From: Ulota crispa
Taxonomy: Eukaryota > Streptophyta > Bryopsida > Orthotrichales > Orthotrichaceae
Assembly: GCA_963920765.1 (NCBI GenBank)
Contig: OY987250.1
Location: forward strand, 9,230,409 to 9,294,408
DNA: 64,000 nucleotides
Direction of reading: 5' to 3'
The notes beneath the pieces are model-generated. The model worked only from the letters and a program-made list of their open reading frames with translations. It was not told the DNA's origin and did no database searches. Shown here one piece after another: positions 54,591 through 64,000 of the stretch (its first letter is position 1; the number at the start of each line of letters is the position of its first letter). The translations under genes were made by a program, and so were the position numbers.

Positions 54591-55069
54591 AGCCCTTAAG
54601 CGCCCCAGCAACGAGATCCTGTCTTTGGGGATTTTGACTTTTTCTCACTTTTTCTTTTGATGTGTACGGTGAAAACAGTCGTGGCTGGTCCCATCAATAA
54701 AGAAGTTAGTCCTTTTTCAAATCCTACAGTCACTTTTTCTGAATGTAATTTTCTAAGCTCTGGTGGCCATTAACCCCTAAGCGCCCAAATGATAGTATAT
54801 TGTCCCTCAAAAAGCTGGGTCAACTCAATATTGACCGTTATAATCTCATTGCACGTCCGGTGAAACAACTTCCAATCAAGCCCAGCATGATGAAGATTAT
54901 TTCCACTAACAATTCATATGGTCGGATCTTGTGGATCGTATTTTTTAATCCACAAGGGCACTTTTATTGCACACAAGTCAAGCTTCTTTCATTTCAACTC
55001 TAGGCGCTCAGGGGTTAAACCCCTATTTTCTCCTAAACCCTAAAACAACTCCGGGGGCTCAGGGGTTAA
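54589..55069. mobile_element. TTAA element with a second one nested inside
   Basis: Outer ends are TTAGCCCTTAAGCGCCCC (54589) and CCGGGGGCTCAGGGGTTAA (55069). The left TTAA is changed to TTAG. The inner element at 54770-55018 has the same type of ends (AAGCGCC), so one family member has inserted into another. Confidence 0.72.
54770..55018. mobile_element. Inner TTAA element, AAGCGCC family
   Basis: A 249-bp element with ends TTAACCCCTAAGCGCCCAAA and TAGGCGCTCAGGGGTTAA, TTAA at both borders. Nested in 54589-55069. Confidence 0.82.
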
Positions 55070-55085
55070 ATATAGAATTTGACAT

Positions 55086-55345
55086 ACTTCAAGTGACTTG
55101 CAGTGTGACGTTTCAAAAAACGTTTTGCATTCTATTCAAAGGGGCTGCTCTTATGCTTCTTGCTAAAAACTTGCAGGAACAACATTGTTTTGTACAATTC
55201 TCTAATTCCAATGCAGCATGGAAGTTGGAGTCTGCAGCACTATTTCGGTACATGGAGATGTTTTTTTTTTCTAGCAAGCAAAAGTACATGCCGCACTGCA
55301 TGATCAGCTCATCATGAATGAAAGTATCAAGGAAACTTATCATGA
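55086..55345 (+). repeat. Local direct repeat, unit 2
   Basis: The second copy of 54075-54345. It keeps AGCAAGCAAAAGTACATGCCG and GAATGAAAGTATCAAG and lacks a stretch of about 15 bases after TTCTATT. Confidence 0.8.
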
Positions 55346-55628
55346 TCATCAAGTTTAAAATAAATCCGAATGCACATGGATTCATGGAAGCACTTGTGGG
55401 CAGCCGGAATCAGCTGGGGAGGCGATCATTGCTGCCGGTACATGACAAGGGTCTGAATTAGAAGGCTCATGATGAAGCAGACGTACGTTTAATTAACCCT
55501 ACTTCTGAGGCTGCAGGTTTAAGGCAACTGTACAGTACATTCTTCCTTTCTGGAAAAGTGAACTTACCGGAAATTCTATATTTCTGGATCCTTCTTCAAT
55601 TGCTACAGAAATAGCTGGAGGTAATATA

Positions 55629-55846
55629 AGGTAAGAGGCTCGTAAAGCGACCATTTAAGAGCTGAAACTGAATTTTGGGGTGGTGGAACTCCTTGAAATA
55701 TTTTTCAGTAAATTTTCCTAGAAAGACAAGAGGAATTAGCATTTAACTCAAGTTATTTTGTATTTTTAGAGCAATGTGGAATTAGTTATGCAATTTTGAA
55801 GTGGAAAGGTCATAGGGCCCTAAAATGGTGCACCTCCTCAAATGTA
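55629..55846 (+). repeat. Dispersed repeat starting AGGTAAGAGGCTC
   Basis: Preceded by TA, it starts AGGTAAGAGGCTCGTAAAGC and aligns with the minus strand of 38156-38439 as far as AAATGGTGCACCTCCTCAAA. The start is shared with the element in the Harbinger pseudogene. Confidence 0.65.
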
Positions 55847-55979
55847 CGTCCCTAGTATATTATGGAAAGGCTATGAATAAGACATGTACTGACGGAGATC
55901 ATTGGGGAGGTGAGCGGAATTAATGCCCTAACAAAGTTCGAGCCTTTGACCTTAATGGCTGACTTTAACCCTTAACCCT

Positions 55980-56617
55980 TTAACCCCTCAACACCCAAGG
56001 GGCGGTTTTTACGCCCATTTTGTTCAAGGATTCCAAAAGTTTTTTCAAGATTTTTTTTGTGGTTATTATTATATCCAAATTGTTTTTGAAGTTTAGTTTT
56101 AGCATCAAGAGTATGATCTTGAAAATGAATTAACATGATTTGTCTATTCAAGATTTCGTGCAAGGGTGTCCATTGCAAATCTTCACTTTCTAGTGTTGAA
56201 GGCTCTTGGAAATGAGCCTTAGAACTTGGAGAAAAAATTGCATTAAAAATTCATTTAAAAAAATTGTACAGTAGATTTTGAAAAGCCGTAAATTGATTAG
56301 GGTTATGCATGTTGTACTTTACATACTCATATTTTTTTGGTACCCTCAATTTTAGGTTTGAGATGCAAAAAGAGGATTGAAAGACTTCAAATCACTTTTG
56401 CAGTTTTAACAACCTCATGATCAAACATTATAATCTTTCAATCCATAAGTGAAATAGTTGTGATTTCTTTTTGTATGCAATCTATAACATGTCTACTTTG
56501 AGTTTGTACAATTACATTTCAAAGAAGATTGATCAAATTGATTGAAATGCCAGCATTTTGTTCACTTTCAAGCACATTCTAAGATACTCCAAAATTGCAG
56601 GGGCGTTGAGGGGTTAA
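55980..56617. mobile_element. TTAA element with CCCCTCAACACCC ends
   Basis: A 638-bp element, ends TTAACCCCTCAACACCCAAG and GGGGCGTTGAGGGGTTAA, TTAA at both borders. The right TTAA (56614-56617) is shared with the next element. Its ends resemble the 81-bp element at 52874-52954. Confidence 0.8.
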
Positions 56618-56914
56618 CCCTAAAGGACCAAGTGGCTGTTCAACAGCCACTTGAGAACTCGGGTAGGGTCATATGGAGTCAAATTTTATTTGACTTTCTC
56701 CAAATTGTTACACAAGGTGCAAATATGTATTCCCTAAGTGGAAATGTAAATTTTTCCCTAATCAGATGCCCGGTTCAAAAGTTGTGTTGTCTAAAAGGAA
56801 TTGGGCAGCTTAGGCAGTTTGGGAATCTTTGGAGAATCTTATGCTAAAACTCTCATCAACTTCAAAAATTTGGCAAGTATGTAACTATACAAACATGGTG
56901 TACGATTGTCAAAG

Positions 56915-56961
<47 letters not shown>

Positions 56962-57594
56962 ATCACATTTTGAAGGAAGTCAAACTTTGTTAACTATGTT
57001 TGGGCAGTTTCAAGAAAATAAAATTCCTCTAACTTCAAGCCCTATTATCTTTCAATCTATAAATCCAAAGCTCTTGAAACTTTTTTCATATGTTTCAAAT
57101 GTTTGTCTCTAACTTTTCACAATTTGGATCTCAAATAAAAGACTTCATCATTGCACAAGAAATCATGAAAGAATGACTAATGTATTGCCAATTTGCTTAA
57201 CCTCTTTGCATTGGAGGATGATTTAGAGCAAGCTAAATTGCAATTTTGCATCTGAAAATTTTTGTGAGTGAACCTAACATCATATACTTGTGAATGGTCA
57301 AAAAGCTAAAATTTGTGTAGAGCAAAAAATTTACTCTAAGAAGGATCAAAATCTACTGACCTTGATTTGCAAGAAAAAAAATTAGTTTTTCTCACTTCAA
57401 ACATTATAATCTTACAATCCACGTGGTCAAATGGGCTGATTTTTTTTGCACATATTATTTTATTTGTTTTGCACACTTTTATATAGTTGAAATTGAGAAA
57501 AAAGGGTTTTAATTTCAATTTTGGGCAATGCACTAAAAGTTGGCAGTTTCTGAGATTTTTTCTCAAAAAACACCCTTGGTCCTTTAGAGGTTAA
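56614..57594. mobile_element. TTAA element with CCCTAAAGGACCAAG ends
   Basis: A 981-bp element, ends TTAACCCTAAAGGACCAAGT and TTGGTCCTTTAGAGGTTAA, starting at the TTAA that ends the preceding element. Contains 40 A at 56915-56954. No transposase. Confidence 0.82.
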
Positions 57595-58753
57595 GGACCA
57601 CACCTATTTTCACACAATCCACTAAAAAGAGGGGCTGTCATAACATTCAGTAGCACTAGTAAAGGCTGCCCTCCCTCCAAGAGAATGGTGTGGAATATTC
57701 CACGCCCTTTTTTAGCTATGGGGACACTTGGCTGAATTTGTTAGAGTTTATGAAAGGGAGGTTTAGTTCAGTGCACACACATCAAGGGGGGCAGATGTGT
57801 CAGAAAATTTATTTTTTATTTTTTTGTCAAGATGAAGTTCGTGGATGATACCTGAAGAGAGGGAACGGCAGCCTCTCTTCAAGCTACTAAATGTTATGGT
57901 AAATATAGATGTGCAATTGACTCAAATATGGACCCATTTTCAGTAATCCAACCGTATGAATGGGAAGTACACCTTGTTTACTGTAAGCACCAAAATTTCA
58001 ACTAGATCTACCGTTGGAGGTGAAACATTATAATGAATGAGTGAGCAGTACGCATAAAATCTCTAGTGTTTCATGCTTGTGTGGTTTTGAATGTTAATGC
58101 TTCATGCAGGCTTTGATTGAAAAGAGTCTTACATTTCTAGAAAGCAGGGTTTCCCACCTTTACAATAAGATTGGTTTCACACAAACTAGATAAAAACAGC
58201 AATCACAAGGTGTAGTTAAGTGGACAAAAAGGGTCAAAAACCCACTTTCTTTGCTACCCTAATACGATTCTACAAGAAGTTTGATGATTATCCTGGAAAA
58301 TCCAATTGGTGAAAACAATCAAGAATTGGCTTTAAATGTAGGATGACAAAATTTAAAGCCAAAATGACAACATTATTTTAGTAGATCTTCAAACACTACA
58401 ATTATACTACTATCGTATGAGAAAACAATACAAGCGTGTTTTTTAAGCAATTTGAATTTTTTTAGAATTGTGCAATTGAAATTTGACATTTTTCTTGCAT
58501 ACTTGATGTATTGTGTTGTTGGTTTGATCCATCTTTGACAAAAATTGGATATGTATTTTGAAGCCATGCCGTATAAACGCCATTATTTGTCAACTCACAT
58601 ACCCAATTACATTATTATTTTTTTAGATGGATGCAAAATTCTTGTGATCACAAGCATGCTTCAAGACCAAATTCCAAATTATTGAGCGATTTCAATCTAC
58701 AGGCCAAAAACCACTTCCAGCAACCAAAATATGGTTGCATGGTCCTGAAAGGG

Positions 58754-58838
58754 TTAAACGCTGGTGCAAGTGACCGTGGATACATAGCCCCGTGTATTCA
58801 CAGCAGACGCAAAACGTCCACCTCAATGTTTAAGAGTT
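58754..58838. mobile_element. Short TTAA element remnant
   Basis: Eighty-five bases between TTAA motifs. The right part, CCACCTCAATGTTTAAGAGTTAA-like, resembles the right end of the GGACGGA family (33002, 39704). It is probably a truncated copy joined to the preceding element. Confidence 0.45.
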
Positions 58839-58914
58839 AAGTTGCACCAGGATATTTTGCTTGCCAAGTTGAGCTTGTCAATAGAGGATGTCTAGATTTC
58901 CCAATTTCCGTGTA

Positions 58915-59149
58915 CAGTAGAACCTCCCTAAACTAATACCTCTTTAAACTAATATGCTCTATAAACTAATGTATAACACAAATCTCAATGTCAAAACCAT
59001 AATATAAAAAACCCAAGCTACCTATAATGCTATCTCGGCACTAACTTCAAGGTTACCTCATTTACACTTCCACAAAATTAACTAATAACTTACTTAAACT
59101 GATCTGATTCTTGGAATCCCAACCATATTAGTTTAGGGAGGTTCTACTG
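58915..59149. mobile_element. Emigrant-like MITE (pogo group)
   Basis: A 235-bp element with ends CAGTAGAACCTCCCTAAACT and AGTTTAGGGAGGTTCTACTG, flanked by TA (58913-58914, 59150-59151). The CAGTA(A/G)AACCTC start followed by repeated AAACTAATA matches the known Emigrant/Lemi1 ends of Arabidopsis. It is non-coding. Confidence 0.9.
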
Positions 59150-59293
59150 TACTAGATTTCTCAAGAATGTCGTGATCAAATCAAGATTTGTTTATGGGAT
59201 TTTCCTTTATGTGGTTCAAGTTGCAAAAAGCCTACTATTTGTGCTAAAAGGTCAAAATTCATGCTAAGGTATAAAGGTATTCATATTTGGTAT

Positions 59294-59605
59294 TACAAAA
59301 AATTTCATGGATACCCTTGAAGTTTGCAATATTTTCATAGCTCTGTTTTTTGGAAAATATCACAAATATGTTTGGACCAAAAAATTTGGGTGTTTGTTTT
59401 TGTTGTGCATGCCTCTTCCCTTCTTCCTTTATGTGCACACATAACAAGAAAGAAGTAGTGTGTGCACAAAGAGAGAAGGAAGTGACATGCATAACAAAAC
59501 AAACACCTAAAATTTCTAGTCCAAGGATATTTGTGATATTTCCCAAGAAGTAGGGGGTATGTATGAAAGTATTGCAAACTTCATGGGTATCCATGAAATT
59601 TTCCC
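59294..59605. mobile_element. Foldback MITE, GGGAAAATTTCATGG family, copy 6
   Basis: About 312 bp, nearly palindromic, with right end GGGTATCCATGAAATTTTCCC. The left end has lost the GGG (ACAAAAAATTTCATGG). Confidence 0.85.
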
Positions 59606-60037
59606 TACTATAAACTACTTAGAATTGCCTAAATGCTCAGGGGTTGAAATACGGTCCTTCTCAATGCATTTGGAGATACCTTAAACAGCGTTTATTTTTG
59701 TATTTTCACTGATAGAGTGACACGCACCCCACCATGTCAGTAGGTAAGGAAATTTTGGATAGAATTATTGACGTCTACTTGTTCATCCATAAAATCTACT
59801 ACTATTAGTAACTTTCATCCAAAATCTGGCGAATCTGCTGCAAAAATGGGGAGGGGTTTGACAAATTCATCCATTTTTCAGAGATTTTTTCTAGTGTTGT
59901 GGTTGCTAGGCCTGTTTCAAGGAAAGATTTAGGCAAATTTTCGCCAAGAAAATTTACGCTGACCTTAGGCATTGAGGGGTTGATTTTGAGAGGTATAGCT
60001 CTTACCACTTGAGCGATGAGAACATAAAATTAAAAAT
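59606..60037. other. Spacer with two TTAA-element-like ends
   Basis: TGCTCAGGGGTTGAAATAC at about 59635 and GGCATTGAGGGGTTGATTTT at about 59968 look like right ends of TTAA elements with TTGA in place of TTAA. Left partners were not found. Confidence 0.4.
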
Positions 60038-60357
60038 GGGAAAATTTGATGCATACCCTTGAAGTTTGCAAAAAAATTATAAATGCCCTTAGTTTTAGAA
60101 ATTGCTTAAATACCCTCACATCATATTTTTTGGGCATTTGTTTTGTTGTGCGAGTCATCTCCTTCTCCTTTAGTGTGCACCCTACTTCCTTCTTGTTCTA
60201 TTGTGCTCCATGCTTCAACGTTGGTCATGAAAGAAGTGACATGCATAACAAAATAAACACTTGAAAATTATAATCCAAGTATAATTATGCAAATTTCTGA
60301 AAAACTAAGGCATCTATACAAATATCACAAACTTTAAGGATCTCCATCAATTTTCCC
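60038..60357. mobile_element. Foldback MITE, GGGAAAATTTCATGG family, copy 7
   Basis: A 320-bp diverged copy with ends GGGAAAATTTGATGCATACC and TCTCCATCAATTTTCCC. Confidence 0.8.
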
Positions 60358-61010
60358 AAATAAAATTACAACTCCCATATTCCAACTTCTCATGTCATTT
60401 GCCTCTTGACGTAAACTGGACCTGGCGCTCAAGAATCCCTTGCTCTTTTTTGTTCTTTCATTGATCAAGCAACATGCACCCTAGAATTCATCCATGTAAG
60501 GGAAAATAAGGGAAATGGATAGAATCATCCACGTTTGCAGGTTCATCCATAATATGCTAATTCCATTAAATTTTATCCTATTCTTGAGTCTCATGGTGTT
60601 TATTTGAGAGGCATTTGGCACCTCGTCTATTTTTTTCACCCAATTTCTTTTAGTATTTAAGTACCTAGTGTCAAAACAAGGTAATATTTTTTTTACGAGA
60701 ATCGGTGCAAACTATCGTTCATGCCGTGGACAAACAAGAGCAGGACGAACGTTTTCCAGTAGGTTTAAAGTAAAAGGCATTGAAAGTAAAAGGCATTGAA
60801 CTAAGTTAGTTGGCTTTTAAATTTTAAATTTCTAAAACTAAAATCGATTGCAAAGTAAAATAGCAATGGAACCTATATAAAAACACATTGAGTAAATAAA
60901 CTGGATATAATTCTCAAACACTATTGTTTAGTTGATTGATTTCTTATATTTTTGCGTTTTACAATCTTTCTCTGATATTGTTGTTTATATAAATTGTTAC
61001 TTTGTGAATT
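60358..61010. other. Gene-free spacer
   Basis: No recognised feature. AT-rich DNA precedes the open frame at 61011; a TATATAAA-like motif lies near 60985. Confidence 0.4.
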
Positions 61011-61481
61011 ATGAGTCCAATTAGAAAAAAAATGAGACCCCATGGAAGTTCAAGAAACAAGGTACCAGGAAGCTCAACAAATCTACAAATCAACACACAG
61101 GATGTTAATTTTTTAATGTGGGCTTTAAAAGATTTCACAAACTGCCTAGATGAAACCACATCCCTAAAAAAGTTATTGATTGGTGCTAGGAGAATAGTAG
61201 TTTTGATTATTCTAAGTACATCATCAGCACTAAGCAAATTTTCAAAGGAAGCAACTAAAGAAGTTGTGGCAAGTACTGTTACCAATGCCTACATTTACAA
61301 ACATTTAAAGATGGGTTGTATGGTTTCAAGTGTTGAATCGTTTAGTGACTTGGAGAATTGGAAAGAATGGGAGTTTGATGAATCAAAGTTTTTTAAAGAT
61401 TTTGAGAAAATATTTAGAGAGTATTGGAGAAGAGTAATAATTTTAAAAGACTTTGATATAGAAGGAGTTTTGTGCAGTTGA
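61011..61481 (+). CDS. Unrecognised 156-residue open frame
   Basis: An intact intronless frame from ATG to TGA in AT-rich DNA where frames this long are uncommon. The protein begins basic (MSPIRKKMRPHGSSRNK), has a hydrophobic stretch (RIVVLIILSTSSALSKF) and an acidic/aromatic C-terminal half (WKEWEFDESKFFKDFEKIF). I recognise no domain. A second in-frame ATG lies seven codons in. It may be an orphan gene, a piece of a transposon protein or chance. Confidence 0.35.
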   Translation: MSPIRKKMRPHGSSRNKVPGSSTNLQINTQDVNFLMWALKDFTNCLDETTSLKKLLIGARRIVVLIILSTSSALSKFSKEATKEVVASTVTNAYIYKHLKMGCMVSSVESFSDLENWKEWEFDESKFFKDFEKIFREYWRRVIILKDFDIEGVLCS

Positions 61482-63539
61482 TCTTTCACTATAAATTTTT
61501 GTGATTTAGAATAACAAGTTTTTTCTTATAAATTTTTCTAAATAGAAGAACAAAGTTAGGTCTACTTTGTATAAAAAAAATTGCACATATAAATGTTGTT
61601 TTTGGAGTGCATTTGAAAGCCTAGTGAAATTTGGTATTTCTACATCTATTACAATTTTTGTTTTTGCTATCTATAATTTCTGTAATTTTCATTTTGATAT
61701 TGTGACATTTTGACTTTTCAATTGGAGGTTATGCTTTGGACCAAAACATGTAAACAAAGTCCCAAGTGCACAATAACAACTAAATTTAGAACTATTTATG
61801 AAGAATTTGTTTGGATGTCTGTTAATTATGATTTTTGAATAAATTTCACAAATACTGCATCAAACTAAATATGGACTATTTATGTTGACTATGAACTTCA
61901 TATGTTCCTAGGCCTTGGAAACTTTTTGATAATTTGCATATGTTTCCCAAATTTTGCATGTCTTTTGATTTGGCAATATCTCTCCATGCTTTGTAAGTAC
62001 CTCGCAATATTTTACAAACACCTTTTAACAAATTCTTAACTACTATTTATGGACTTAGAATAGTTAATGTTTAGTTGCATGTGGCATACAAGAGAGTTTC
62101 TTTTCTTTTTGTAGTGACGATATCGATGATCATTATGATTGTAAATTTGATCTGATTCTAGATTTTATACAACTCTTATGTTATCAACGCCATATTGCGC
62201 ATCATCTACCAAAATATCAATTTTGGCAATTTAGTTTGGATAGAACTTGTAACAAGATTATAAAATGAAATTTTAAATTATTTTTATTTGCTTGTAAAGT
62301 TAGCGTGGAAATTCAAAATTATAGATTGAGAGTTGCAACAACATCTTTTGTTGTACATAGATTAAAAGCATTGCATTGTGTATTATTAAAACAAAACAAT
62401 CTAAAGGTTTTAAACATGAAATAGATAAATATTTCTTTAGCAAATAAAGACATGCAAAATCTATTTACTTTGTTAAACTCCATATAGAACATGTCATTGA
62501 AAAGATATTGTTGAAATCTTTTTAATAGTATATGTCATTTATCAAGTTTGGCCAACCAAAAAATTTCTAAATTACCTTTGGTCCACTCTAATTTAGAGGT
62601 GATTTTCAACTAATTGAATTCACCATTCACATCAAAGAAAACAAATAGTGATGAAGTTTAACACATCCGTGACATGACATGATTGATCCATGGTAACAAA
62701 AGAATGACAAATGCCTATGACTAATTTGACATTCAACCATTGCAACTCCATTGCAACTCTATGGCTTACTCTTACTAATGGATTTACTAATTTCATGAGT
62801 TCCGCTCATCCGTATAGGAAAAAATAAGAGACATTTTCTCGGACAAGATTCCTTCCAACTAATATCCACATAGCAGGGCTTCTTTAGATGAAGTTTCCCC
62901 AAATAATTTGGACGCTGATCAGCCACCATGACTACTGTGTTCGTACCGGGTTCAGTTCCTCCACTACCCATCTCAACTAGTTTATTATCAGTTCCTTTGC
63001 AAATATCAACACACCAAATTTACACAAAATACCAGTTCTCCCGGACATAGGTTGACACCTTTTTTTGTTATTCATTTTGCAAGCGTAATAATGAGTTGTA
63101 AAATACTGCTTTAGAGCATTCCTTTGGTGCGCACTCCAACTAGATGCATTTGTTACCATCTTTATTGATTTTTTTTTTCTTCTTGTCACCTTCATCTTAA
63201 TGATACAATATGGTGCGGGCATTGAGGCTACTCTTAACTAGTAGGAGTTGAGTTCCATGTTATTGTTACTTTCGTCAATCCATCTTTAGTTTTGTTATTT
63301 TTTGTTTTAGACTTTTTTGGCTGGAGGATTGTATTATCATTCATGCAATGAATTATCTTTCATTTGTATTAAAAAAAAGATTATCAGTGTAAGTATGACA
63401 TGTGTGTCCTATAGACACACTTTGGAAAATAATCCTCTATATACTCAAACCTATCTCCCAAGGCTTTTTGACAGTGGATGTATGAATAAGTAAATGAGTC
63501 TCATTGCAACATATTTTAAATGTTTGACAATAGTTATAA
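61482..63539. other. Gene-free AT-rich stretch
   Basis: No recognised gene or clear transposon ends. The short frames on the minus strand at 62759-63222 show no known motifs. Confidence 0.45.
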
Positions 63540-63975
63540 GCACCCATCGGTTCGACGGGAAGCAAAATCATTTCAAGCCCAACTACGCAAAACATTTCCC
63601 CTGCAAGAATGCAATTCTTACTTTTTATCGGCGCACTCTAATTTCAAATTTTACCCATGTGGTAGTTTTTTTTTTTTTGTTTAGCAAACATTTCCTTGCA
63701 TTAAAACATTTTTTGTTTTGTACCCACAAAGATTTTTACCCACACAATAAAAGGAACATCGTTGTTTTTTCACGCACAATAATATTATTGATTTTTTACC
63801 TACACATATTTTTTACCCACATAGCAATCATTCAAGCAATTTTTTTTGTTTTTTTGTTTTTTACCCAAGCAATTTTTTACACATGCCATTTTTTACTCAT
63901 GCAATTTTTTACCCATGCAACAAGTTTTTCCGTACGCAATTTTTTTACCCATAAGTTTCCATTATGTTGCAACTA
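63540..63975 (+). repeat. T-rich ACCCA repeat family, copy 2
   Basis: Head GCACCCATCGGTTCGACGGG as in 45929, then many units of the type TTTTTTACCCATGCAA. The 160-codon open frame starting upstream at 63494 is this low-complexity sequence. Confidence 0.65.
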
Positions 63976-64000
63976 ACACAAACCGACAAACAGCCTAATC

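Larger units (their letters stand above)
55968..58757. mobile_element. Composite: long-family TTAA element with two elements in its left terminal repeat
   Basis: The long-family body runs from TTAAGGACCACACC (57591) to AAAGGGTTAA (58757). The outer part of its left terminal repeat (TTAACCC) appears instead at about 55968-55980, before two further elements (55980-56617 and 56614-57594). The simplest reading is insertion of these into the internal TTAA of the left terminal repeat. About 160 bases of unrelated sequence lie near 57636-57900. Confidence 0.65.

Noticed and set aside
56915-56954. 40-A tract as a retrocopy or SINE tail
   Set aside because: It is internal to a TTAA element and has no upstream SINE boxes or gene-like sequence.
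63494-63976. 160-residue frame rich in Phe and His
   Set aside because: It is translated T-rich ACCCA repeat; low complexity explains the open frame.
1-64000. tRNA genes, LTR elements or reverse transcriptase genes
   Set aside because: I scanned by eye for A/B-box pairs and RT-type motifs and found none I could support; a covariance or profile search could still find weak ones.

Overview
The window is nuclear DNA of a land plant. The evidence is a plant-type secretory carrier membrane protein gene, a PLATZ zinc-finger gene, GT-AG introns, a C/D snoRNA cluster with plant telo-box promoter motifs (AAACCCTAA), and Stowaway-like and Emigrant-like MITEs. The lineage cannot be fixed from the sequence. 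There is one 200-base assembly gap (17719-17918).

Layout. At 341-1866 is a telo-box/TATA promoter followed by four C/D box snoRNAs. Three match U27, U16 and U80 by guide sequence; the fourth carries two guides for neighbouring stretches of 18S rRNA. At 8190-12506 (minus) is a four-exon PUS1/TruA-type tRNA pseudouridine synthase with an unusual N-terminal array of eight 11-residue repeats. At 18291-19049 (plus) is a divergent PLATZ gene next to the gap and a very G-rich tract. At 19782-25531 (plus) is a five-exon eIF2B gamma gene, with a duplicated leader unit and a 191-bp tandem repeat in intron 1. At 29415-34423 (minus) is a complete 13-exon SCAMP gene. From about 35 kb to the end I recognise no intact gene, only repeats and a broken PIF/Harbinger transposase (47968-49340). 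The genes are independent transcription units serving basic RNA modification, translation initiation and membrane traffic.

The space between genes, and many introns, is packed with short non-autonomous DNA transposons. The most striking set is about fifteen elements whose ends read TTAACCCYTWARNG and which are bounded by TTAA, as in piggyBac-like elements. Several lie inside one another, and in one case a second copy of the host repeat supplies the empty site. The others are: TA-flanked elements beginning AGGTA; foldback elements with exact 9-bp target duplications (Mutator-like); a foldback family starting GGGAAAATTTCATGG; TAA-flanked Harbinger-like elements; one pair with an 8-bp duplication (hAT-like); one Stowaway; and one Emigrant-like element. 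I found no LTR element or reverse transcriptase.

The strongest candidates for something little described are the TTAA element set with insertions into each other's terminal repeats, the snoRNA cluster with its dual 18S guide RNA, the 11-mer repeat array in the pseudouridine synthase, and a near-perfect 70-bp-arm hairpin at 38919-39057.
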